From a virus, in IMG/VR virus record IMGVR_UViG_3300036785_000016, positions 1-20,191 of that record: a stretch of 20,191 bases of DNA, one strand, 5' to 3'. Below are positions 15,014 to 20,191 of the stretch, piece after piece (the first letter of the stretch is position 1; each line of letters begins with the position of its first letter). The translations under genes and the position numbers were made by a program. The notes below the pieces were generated by a model. The model was not told the origin of the DNA and ran no database searches. It saw nothing but the letters and a program-made list of their open reading frames with translations.

Positions 15014-15301
15014 CTATCCTAACAAACTTCTCTGTTGCCCACCAGTAGCTGTTTTCCCAGCCAACTGGCCAGCTGTAGCAGCAGCACCTAGGAAGCTTGC
15101 TGTGCCTGCTGCCTTCTGGGCCTTTTGACCTGGGCTCAGGGTTGGAATAAACGAGGGTGGTTGAGGGGCAGCTGTAGGAGCCGCCGGTGGAGCGGGAGGC
15201 GGCGCCACCGGCGCCGGTGGTGGAACGGCGGGAACAGCAGGGGCTCCTCCACCGCCTCCACCACCAAATACCGAGCTAAAGAACTTAGGCACAAAGCTCA
15301 T
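15014..15301 (-). CDS. Gly/Pro/Ala-rich small phage protein after terminase
   Basis: A 95-residue protein starting MSFVPKFFSSVFGGGGGGGA. A short hydrophobic head and a run of seven glycines are followed by a Pro/Ala stretch (PAVPPPAPVAPPPAPPAAPT) and a C-terminal region SPGQKAQKAAGTASFLGAAA ending GGQQRSLLG. This layout (MSF-x-FGGGG, Pro-rich middle, GxAS..L..., terminal LLG) is common in small proteins next to the terminase or portal gene of T7-like and related podoviruses. No enzyme motif is seen. The ATG overlaps the terminase stop by 4 bases (ATGA). Function unknown. Confidence 0.75.
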   Translation of the reverse strand: MSFVPKFFSSVFGGGGGGGAPAVPAVPPPAPVAPPPAPPAAPTAAPQPPSFIPTLSPGQKAQKAAGTASFLGAAATAGQLAGKTATGGQQRSLLG

Positions 15302-16839
15302 TGCAAGCCTCCATAACCATAAACTGGTTCAGGCTCAGGCCTTGGAATTTCAGCATAAATCGACTCTTTAGTGTAAGGGTTGTACTCGGACTCAACCATC
15401 GACTTCTTCATGAAATCCCTCGAGACCGAGGCAATTGGCATGGCGAACGTTAGAGCCAGAGCATCCGCTAAATCAGGCGACTCTAAGCCCCTAGTCATCA
15501 TTTGTTCTTTTTTCTCTAAGAGGATTTCATTCTTAAGCGTATAGGTGTAGAGCGGCCCTACAAGTTGCGCCTTAAGGTCTGCGTCATTCGGGATTGAGCC
15601 TGACTTGAGCCAAGCTCGCATGGCGCCCCACATTTCGGCTCGCTTATTGGCGTAACGCTCACCCTCGTTGCCCGTAGCCCAACCCATGCCTTCGGCACGA
15701 GAGCCGAATTGAATATCAAATACGCTAAGATGAAGGGCCCGACAATTATCAACAACACCACCGCCGACACCGCCTCCATCAATAAATACAGCATCAACAT
15801 GATATCTATTGTGAACTTCCATAACCTTACCGGCAAGCTCGACCGTTGATGTTCCACGTAAGCGGATTGCTGGGATTGAGCGAGCGTCTCTGCCTTTACG
15901 AAACCAAATGACTGACTCATTTTGCCCGTACCTTGCTACATCGACGCCTATGACTAGCGGATCATTTGGGAACAGCTCTAATTCTCTAGTTGCCGCCGAG
16001 TCAACATCTTCCGACGAGATAAACTCCATCTCGCCTGTCCTGGGGAACACGCCTCTGACACGGACTCTAACGAAGTCTGCATCTTCGCCGTAGGCCTCGA
16101 TCCATGATTGTATTTGGTCTTTGTTGGTAAGCGAGACTTCACGAGAATCAATCTGCTTGGAGTTCCATTCTTTTGAATGACGCTGACCTGGAAAGCATTC
16201 TCTAAATCGTCCGGTGTTACGGGTGGGGTTGCCAAATACGCACCAAACGATTTCAGTCTCAGAATCCGTGAGCGCACCCTCGGTGGTTTCCCAAATAATG
16301 TCGGGGATGGCCGAGGCTTCATCAAAGACCACTAAAATCCGTCGGCCCTTGTTGTGCAAGCCAGCGAACGCCTCAGTGTTGCGCTCGGACCACGGAACCA
16401 TGTCAATACGCCAAGTTCGTTCATGGGCCGTGTCCTTGGAGAAGATTGCTGTTGCGGTTAGCTGAAACAAGTCTTTGGCTAGGAACATATGAAACCACTT
16501 ACCAAGCTCGGCCCAAGTCTTGGTTTTAAGCTGAGTTTCAGTATTGGCGGTGACAACGCCTCTGGTGTCGGGCATTGTGGAGAGAGCCCAAAGCATGATC
16601 CACGAGACGAGTGCTGTTTTGCCTATCCCGTGACCCGATGCCACCGCCAACTGAATGGCCCGATTGACATCCACAAGTCCATCACGGATAAGGTTGAGGA
16701 TGTCCCTTTGCCAAGGTTCGGGTCCATTAGGGTACCCTGCTAGGCGAGTATCATTCTCGCCCCAAGGGAATGCGCCCATGACGAACGCATATGGGTCCCT
16801 AGAGGTTTCGGCCAGCCAGCCTAGCAGGGATTCGTTCAT
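15298..16839 (-). CDS. Terminase large subunit (ATPase and nuclease)
   Basis: A 513-residue protein starting MNESLLGWLAETSRDPYAFV. It cuts concatemeric phage DNA and pumps it through the portal into the prohead. The ATPase domain shows Walker A ASGHGIGKT (residues 67-75), Walker B ILVVFDEAS (168-176, with D173-E174) and a FGNPTRNTGRF coupling segment near 202. The nuclease domain has VIGVDVARYG (D300), VFIDGGGVGGGVVD (D354) and SPDLADALAL (D456, D459), giving the acidic residues expected for an RNase H-like metal site. An in-frame stop lies 18 bases before the ATG, so the start is fixed; AGGAG is 12 bases upstream, farther than usual. All key residues appear intact. Confidence 0.97.
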   Translation of the reverse strand: MNESLLGWLAETSRDPYAFVMGAFPWGENDTRLAGYPNGPEPWQRDILNLIRDGLVDVNRAIQLAVASGHGIGKTALVSWIMLWALSTMPDTRGVVTANTETQLKTKTWAELGKWFHMFLAKDLFQLTATAIFSKDTAHERTWRIDMVPWSERNTEAFAGLHNKGRRILVVFDEASAIPDIIWETTEGALTDSETEIVWCVFGNPTRNTGRFRECFPGQRHSKEWNSKQIDSREVSLTNKDQIQSWIEAYGEDADFVRVRVRGVFPRTGEMEFISSEDVDSAATRELELFPNDPLVIGVDVARYGQNESVIWFRKGRDARSIPAIRLRGTSTVELAGKVMEVHNRYHVDAVFIDGGGVGGGVVDNCRALHLSVFDIQFGSRAEGMGWATGNEGERYANKRAEMWGAMRAWLKSGSIPNDADLKAQLVGPLYTYTLKNEILLEKKEQMMTRGLESPDLADALALTFAMPIASVSRDFMKKSMVESEYNPYTKESIYAEIPRPEPEPVYGYGGLQ

Positions 16840-16892
16840 GTAGCTAAAGCACTCCTATAACCATAACCAGAACTAACATGGGCCTTCGGCCT
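16840..16892 (-). other. 53-base gap before terminase with short stem
   Basis: Just after the upstream stop, the transcript contains GGCCGAAGGCC (16881-16891), able to form a 4-pair stem with a GAA loop; no U-tract follows, so it is not a standard terminator. Downstream, TTATGGTTATAGGAG supplies the terminase ribosome site. Confidence 0.4.
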
Positions 16893-17054
16893 TTAGTGTA
16901 GAACTCGCCCCAAGCCGCCTATAAGCTCACTAGCTATCCAGAATGCAATGGCGGCCCATCCAAGATGAAAGCGCCCAGCCTGCACCATTATGCAGCTGGC
17001 TATGACGGCAAAGACAAAGGCGAAGACTAGGAAGATGAGGCCTATGTTTTGCAT
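16893..17054 (-). CDS. Small two-segment membrane protein
   Basis: A 53-residue gene short enough to be missed by length filters. The ATG at 17054 has AAGGAG 9 bases upstream, and the gap from the upstream stop is 4 bases. The product starts MQNIGLIFLVFAFVFAVIAS and has two hydrophobic stretches: residues 4-24 and about 31-46 (LGWAAIAFWIASELIG), separated by a short polar turn with QAGRFH; it ends GLGRVLH. I recall similar tiny two-span proteins near terminase genes in other phages, generally hypothetical. A holin or holin-like role is possible given the nearby transglycosylase, but nothing in the sequence proves it. Confidence 0.8.
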   Translation of the reverse strand: MQNIGLIFLVFAFVFAVIASCIMVQAGRFHLGWAAIAFWIASELIGGLGRVLH

Positions 17055-17058
17055 TATC

Positions 17059-17430
17059 TCAAACTCCTTGTACCGCTCCTTGAACTTTGGATGTCATTGG
17101 CCTCTTTTGTATAAAGAGGTAATCACCCTGTTCTCCAGGCATTTGGTAAATGTCAACATCATTTCTATTCTCTATATCCTTAAGGTCAGGATGATCCTTC
17201 GGCGTCAAGAATCCCTCAGGGGCATTCTCTATATGATCCTTTAGCTGGCTGCTAGTAGGAGCAAATCGCCATTTCTGCTGCTCTGTCGTCTGGCCCATAG
17301 TCTTTTCTGAGTAGCTATAAAATCTATCCCAATCCTCCTGAGACATTGTAGGATACTTTCCTTTATCACCGACCTTCCGCATTTTGCCAGTGGACCAGCC
17401 CTGTTCTGGATATTGAAATTGTTGTGGCAA
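17059..17430 (-). CDS. Hypothetical protein, probable TTG start
   Basis: A 123-residue protein if translation starts at the TTG at 17430, which has GGAG 7 bases upstream (GGAGTTTGAGATTG). A TTG two codons earlier is too close to the site, and the first in-frame ATG (17382) has no ribosome site. The protein runs PQQFQYPEQGWSTGKMRKV, then MSQEDWDRFYSYSEKTMGQT, LKDHIENAPEGFLTPKDHPD and DVDIYQMPGEQGDYLFIQK. It is polar and has no membrane span, signal peptide or known domain. It lies between the transglycosylase-like gene and the small membrane protein and is tightly spaced with both. Function unknown. Confidence 0.65.
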   Translation of the reverse strand: MPQQFQYPEQGWSTGKMRKVGDKGKYPTMSQEDWDRFYSYSEKTMGQTTEQQKWRFAPTSSQLKDHIENAPEGFLTPKDHPDLKDIENRNDVDIYQMPGEQGDYLFIQKRPMTSKVQGAVQGV

Positions 17431-17432
17431 TC

Positions 17433-18212
17433 TCAAACTCCAGTGAACTTAGGAACTAGATCGGGAACTGTGAATTTGGGGATGTTGGGCTTGTAGGGCT
17501 CAACATCTTCTATCTCATTTATTAGGCTTCCTTTCTTAGCATCAGCTGCGCCTCGACCAGCTCTAGTGTGTTTACCACCTTCACCTTCGCCTGTGTCTAT
17601 TGCACCTTCAGGAAGGCCAGCCATTTCATGTTCTTCATCAGGTAAGTCTGAGGCTTGGCGAGGCATGCCAGCTGGTTCGTGGCCTTCAAGCAGAGCACCG
17701 CCCTTAGATAGTTTCTGGTTCCACATATCAACAAACTGCTGACTGGTTATGTTCTCAACACCCCCAAATTGGGCTACGCCCCCTGGAGTATTGAGCTTAA
17801 TGGCGAGCTTAGACCATCCAGCACCTTTCTGCTTACCCTCGCCTGTAGAGTACATATTTTGCCAAGCTGGAGCATCGGGGTTAGCCATATGAGCATCATA
17901 TCCGGCTGAGCCTTGCTGGTGGATCATATAGATGTCGCCTAAGCTTGGGTCTCGGCCGTATTTGGCCTTGAAGTCTCTGGACTCTTGAGCCATCTTATTA
18001 GCAGCGGCCATTGTGCTTTGCTCAGGGTCGAACCTAGAGCCTGTTCCGCCATGCCGAGTGAATTCACTTTGACTTAGCTGGAACAAACCACAATAACTCC
18101 CTGTGCAGCCGGTTGCTCGTTCAGAGTTCTCGATCTGCGCAATTCGCTTGAGCCACGAAGGATCGACGCCAGTTCGGTTGCCATGTTTCTCGTAGAGGTC
18201 GTCATATGGCAC
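17433..18212 (-). CDS. Lytic transglycosylase-like (SLT) virion protein
   Basis: A 259-residue protein beginning at a GTG that overlaps the upstream TAG by one base (TAGTG). Residues 1-120 resemble the soluble lytic transglycosylase fold: VDPSWLKRIAQIENSERATG with candidate catalytic Glu28, then YCGLFQLSQSEFTRHGG (matching the usual GLFQ motif), and GDIYMIHQQGSAGYDAHMA, in which HQQG-x-AG matches many phage transglycosylases. Such enzymes cleave the glycan strands of peptidoglycan, here probably carried in the virion to help DNA entry, since no signal peptide is present. The C-terminal 100 residues are Gly/Glu-rich and Pro-rich and look disordered. Activity is inferred; the catalytic Glu context (QIENSE rather than ESGG) is somewhat divergent. 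Confidence 0.78.
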   Translation of the reverse strand: MPYDDLYEKHGNRTGVDPSWLKRIAQIENSERATGCTGSYCGLFQLSQSEFTRHGGTGSRFDPEQSTMAAANKMAQESRDFKAKYGRDPSLGDIYMIHQQGSAGYDAHMANPDAPAWQNMYSTGEGKQKGAGWSKLAIKLNTPGGVAQFGGVENITSQQFVDMWNQKLSKGGALLEGHEPAGMPRQASDLPDEEHEMAGLPEGAIDTGEGEGGKHTRAGRGAADAKKGSLINEIEDVEPYKPNIPKFTVPDLVPKFTGV

Positions 18213-19078
18213 TACCTTGGCCCCCCAGGTCGCTTCTTGGCAATATAATCGGCGGCTGCCTTCTCCATCCTCTCCAATTTCCCGGTATAATCCTGCGCCA
18301 TTGGCCCTTTTGTGAACAAATACCTTGCCCTATCCCTCTGTTGCCTTCCTACACCTTCCGGGCCCGGAACTTCTTCCGCTTTCTCCGGGTTTCCCATCTT
18401 CGTCTCCATCAAATGCCTGACAACATATTCCTCCATCTGCCCCTTAGTAATGTCCTTAAATTCCGGATCCCAAAACTCACTCTCTTTAAGTTTTTGTATC
18501 CCCCTGTGGATACTCTCATGGGTAATCGTGCTAGCAGAATATACATTGCTATATATGTCATCCTTGCTAGGAGAATACATCCCAAGGATATTTACATCCT
18601 CTGGTTTACGTGTCACGTCAACTGCTACTTTCGTAGGATCAAAGCCAAGTTTTGCCAAAGGACTTCCTTCCACGGCAAGCTGCGCCCGCATATAATATTG
18701 ACTAAGGGCTCCCGTCGCCTCTGGATACTTCTGCTTGAAATCCTTCAACTGCTCCGCTGGAATATTTCTAGTTTCCAATGGCTCCTTGTTCGGGTCACCG
18801 GAGAGAAACTGGTATTGCTGTTCCTTTGCGTATGGCTCCGACCCTTGCCCATATGCGTAGCCTTGCCTCTGTGCAAACTCAGCCTCTTCCTTCGTAGGAT
18901 ACGTTTGCCTTGGCGGCGCTTGAGTTGGTTTAGCTTTGGCCTCTCTTAACCCTAACATCTCCATTACACCAGAAAGAAATCCTCCCTTCTCCTGTTGATA
19001 TTGTGTCCCATCGCCGCCATTCGCCAAGCTTCCTTCATTCTGCCTTCCATTTCCATTAATGTAAGGCACAGTCGGCAT
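18212..19078 (-). CDS. Putative HExxH metallopeptidase-like phage protein
   Basis: A 288-residue protein starting MPTVPYINGNGRQNEGSLAN. Residues 1-80 are polar and low complexity (NGGDGTQYQQEKGG). The core from about 100 to 235 contains YYMRAQLAVEGSPLAKLGF and VDVTRKPEDVNILGMYSPS, then SASTITHESIHRGIQKL: HESIH at 187-191 is an HExxH zinc-binding motif preceded by a small/hydrophobic helix-like segment. About 26 residues later QMEEYVVRHLMETK offers Glu216/217 as a possible third ligand, as in gluzincins. The C-terminal part is charged and ends KKRPGGPR. Zinc binding and peptidase activity are inferred from motif only. It lies between the small terminase and the transglycosylase genes, overlapping the latter by one base. 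Confidence 0.65.
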   Translation of the reverse strand: MPTVPYINGNGRQNEGSLANGGDGTQYQQEKGGFLSGVMEMLGLREAKAKPTQAPPRQTYPTKEEAEFAQRQGYAYGQGSEPYAKEQQYQFLSGDPNKEPLETRNIPAEQLKDFKQKYPEATGALSQYYMRAQLAVEGSPLAKLGFDPTKVAVDVTRKPEDVNILGMYSPSKDDIYSNVYSASTITHESIHRGIQKLKESEFWDPEFKDITKGQMEEYVVRHLMETKMGNPEKAEEVPGPEGVGRQQRDRARYLFTKGPMAQDYTGKLERMEKAAADYIAKKRPGGPR

Positions 19079-19081
19079 CGC

Positions 19082-19744
19082 TTAGATCCGCCGCTTAAAC
19101 TTAAGAACTTGCGCTTTGACATTAGGCTTTATCTCGGGCTCCTGGCCTAAGATGGTGTGCTTGGGCTTTGGTAGGTTTTCTAGGCCTTCGGCCTTTAACT
19201 CCGGAGCAATCTCAATAATCGGGATTCGCTTAACGGTGTGGGTACGGGCAATGGCTCTATCTAGCATCTGCGCAAAGTCGACCGAGATATTGGTTTGAAC
19301 CGAGCGTTTGCTAAGGCCCACCCTATCTGCTGAATCTCGAGATATGCTAATTAGCTCTCGGACCGAGAGTTCCTCAGTCTCATCATCATCATCAAGCTTA
19401 TCGGCGAGTTTGCGCTCGGCCTTAAGGCCATTCTCCAGCATCATCTTATAATAAGCTTGCATTCCATCTCTAATCGGGGCCTCATCAATGGCTCGCTTTT
19501 CATCGACTAGATCGCTAAATGCTGGGGTGCCCCTAAGCACAGAAACCCTCGCCAAAGAATACCCCGTAATTTCGGCAACTTCTCGAGTTCGCAGGCCACA
19601 TGCAAACAGTTGGGCCATGCGATGGTGACTATCTCGAAATCGCTTAACGGCAGGCACTGCCCCTCGCTTAACGTTAAATAGCTCCGTCAAGCTTATTTCG
19701 CGAACTCCGAGGATTTGCGCCGCTTTCGGGGATCTTCCTGACAT
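19082..19744 (-). CDS. Terminase small subunit-like DNA-binding protein
   Basis: A 220-residue protein starting MSGRSPKAAQILGVREISLT. It is the first gene of the leftward operon, 20 to 25 bases downstream of a consensus promoter start. Residues about 42-75 (RMAQLFACGLRTREVAEITG then YSLARVSVLRG) form a helix-turn-helix of the kind small terminases use to recognise the packaging site. The middle is helical (YYKMMLENGLKAERKLADKL) with an acidic patch DDDDETEE at 118-125, and the C-terminus is basic (LKFKRRI), where the contact with the large subunit often lies. Position ahead of the large terminase supports the call, although four genes separate them. No catalytic residues are expected. Confidence 0.8.
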   Translation of the reverse strand: MSGRSPKAAQILGVREISLTELFNVKRGAVPAVKRFRDSHHRMAQLFACGLRTREVAEITGYSLARVSVLRGTPAFSDLVDEKRAIDEAPIRDGMQAYYKMMLENGLKAERKLADKLDDDDETEELSVRELISISRDSADRVGLSKRSVQTNISVDFAQMLDRAIARTHTVKRIPIIEIAPELKAEGLENLPKPKHTILGQEPEIKPNVKAQVLKFKRRI

Positions 19745-19770
19745 GCCGCGCCTGCCTTATGATTGCCCTT

Positions 19771-19799
19771 ATTATAGCATAAATTCGCCATTTTGTCAA
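19771..19799 (-). promoter_or_regulatory. Consensus sigma-70 promoter for the leftward virion operon
   Basis: On the minus strand, TTGACA (19799-19794) and TATAAT (19776-19771) are both perfect consensus hexamers with a 17-base spacer, and TGC directly before TATAAT gives an extended -10. Transcription would start near 19764, about 20 bases before the small terminase ATG. This is the only clear promoter in the window and probably drives all leftward genes. Confidence 0.93.
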
Positions 19800-19839
19800 C
19801 TCTTAATTTCACGCGTGTATACAAAAACATTCACTTTCC

Positions 19840-19850
19840 GGCCGAAGGCC
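19840..19850. repeat. GGCCGAAGGCC short inverted element
   Basis: The sequence GGCCGAAGGCC at 19840-19850 recurs on the opposite strand at 19183-19193 (inside the small terminase gene) and 16881-16891 (in the gap before the large terminase). Each can form a four-pair stem with a three-base loop. Function unknown. Confidence 0.45.
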
Positions 19851-19980
19851 GAAAACCCAGGTATGGCTCATTGAAATAATAGAATTTTTGCGCAGGCCCT
19901 CTGGCTGGCGGCGAGAGCTCGAGTTTGGGCCCCGGCGCCCCAAGCGATGGCGCAGACCATGTTGCAATGCACAACGGATA

Positions 19981-20033
19981 ATGGTGCGGTGCACCATCAC
20001 GAACCCGTGATGTCTGATCACGCACTCGTGATC
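19981..20033. promoter_or_regulatory. Cluster of three perfect inverted repeats, likely operators
   Basis: Dyad 1 (19981-19997) is ATGGTGC-GGT-GCACCAT. Dyad 2 (19995-20012) is CATCACG-AACC-CGTGATG. Dyad 3 (20016-20033) is GATCACG-CACT-CGTGATC. All arms are perfect 7-mers. Dyads 2 and 3 share the half-site ATCACG/CGTGAT with four-base spacers, and their centres (20003.5 and 20024.5) are 21 bases apart, two helical turns. This is what dimeric repressors or activators use; a terminase-binding (cos/pac-type) site is an alternative. Confidence 0.65.
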
Positions 20034-20090
20034 GAACCTTGGCGCTGGCCGTGGTACTAATGGGCATCGACCGACACCCAGGAGCAAGAC

Positions 20091-20191
20091 ATGATGAAAT
20101 CGGAGCTACTCCAACAATACGGCAAATACCAATCCATGCCAGAGTTTCATCAAGGTTGGGATGATTACATGGCCAACAAGTGGAACCATAG
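20091..20191 (+). CDS. 5' end of a rightward gene, cut by window edge
   Basis: The only convincing plus-strand gene start. ATG at 20091 has AGGAG 6 bases upstream (CCCAGGAGCAAGAC). The 33 visible residues begin MMKSELLQQYGKYQSMPEFH and continue QGWDDYMANKWNH without a stop; the composition is that of a normal soluble protein, with Gln, Tyr and Trp. An in-frame stop lies ten codons upstream, so the start is constrained to near here. It diverges from the virion operon and has the dyad cluster about 60 bases upstream. Too little is visible to name a function. Confidence 0.6.
   Translation, partial: MMKSELLQQYGKYQSMPEFHQGWDDYMANKWNH

Larger units (their letters stand above)
19745..20090. promoter_or_regulatory. 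Divergent control region between leftward virion genes and rightward gene
   Basis: This 346-base stretch separates the leftward operon from the plus-strand gene at the right edge. From left to right it holds the leftward sigma-70 promoter (19771-19799), a CACGCGTG palindrome (19810-19817), a GGCCGAAGGCC element (19840-19850), a GC-rich tract (about 19890-19950) and three perfect inverted repeats (19981-20033). I see no clear rightward promoter. Open frames in the region lack ribosome sites, and I do not count them as genes. Confidence 0.6.

Noticed and set aside
16881-16891. GGCCGAAGGCC as a transcription terminator before the large terminase
   Set aside because: The stem has only four pairs and no U-tract follows; termination here would also silence the packaging and head genes.
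18206-18949. A 247-codon open frame on the plus strand opposite the HExxH gene
   Set aside because: It is the mirror of a real gene with good coupling and motif content; its product is an implausible Leu/Arg/Phe/Trp mix and it lacks a ribosome site and partners on that strand.
19947-20060. A 37-codon plus-strand frame across the dyad cluster (MAQTMLQCTTDNG...)
   Set aside because: No ribosome site, and the translated sequence is dictated by the inverted repeats; I treat the region as regulatory.
19809-20087. Minus-strand frames of 92 and 78 codons in the control region
   Set aside because: They start without ribosome sites, read through GC-rich and palindromic DNA, and their products look like random Arg/Pro/His-rich peptides.

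Overview
The window is the leftward-transcribed packaging and virion region of a short-tailed (podovirus-like) tailed phage, or of a prophage of that type. No bacterial housekeeping genes, tRNA, rRNA, transposase, integrase or CRISPR array are visible. The capsid genes look like those of Bordetella phage BPP-1 (Bbp19-, Bbp17- and Bbp16-like proteins, recognised from memory). The portal is of the T7-type head-tail connector family, and the left edge starts a T7 gp11-like tail tubular protein. A perfect consensus sigma-70 promoter and AGGAG-type ribosome binding sites point to a proteobacterial host using its own RNA polymerase; the host genus cannot be read from the sequence.

Layout in transcription order, right to left on the minus strand. 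A divergent control region (19745-20090) carries the sigma-70 promoter facing left and a cluster of three perfect inverted repeats next to a plus-strand gene that runs off the right edge. A packaging block follows: small terminase (19082-19744), a putative HExxH protein (18212-19078), a lytic transglycosylase-like protein (17433-18212), a small unknown gene, a 53-residue membrane protein missed by length filters (16893-17054) and the large terminase (15298-16839). The head block is next: a Gly/Pro/Ala-rich protein, a protein with a tape-measure-like GGPV motif, the portal, a ribbon-helix-helix-like protein, a Bbp19-like protein, the scaffold, the major capsid protein and the cement protein (9869-15301).

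The tail and decoration block comes last: two consecutive secreted-looking proteins (8977-9869), several small structural candidates, a lectin/LamG-like protein, a 1306-residue modular tail-spike candidate (2928-6848), a tail fibre with a T7-like N-terminal part and a collar-type tip (1724-2923), then a chain of very small genes ending in the tail tubular protein that leaves the window at the left edge.

Almost every junction is a 1 to 8 base overlap (TAATG, TGATG, ATGA) or a gap under 15 bases, so the region probably acts as one long translationally coupled operon driven from the 19771-19799 promoter. The points most worth a second look are the phased dyads in the control region, the HESIH protein between the terminase subunits, the signal-peptide pair, the repeated TIHxSGSQ tail in two tiny proteins, and the 155-base overlap of the Bbp19-like and scaffold genes.
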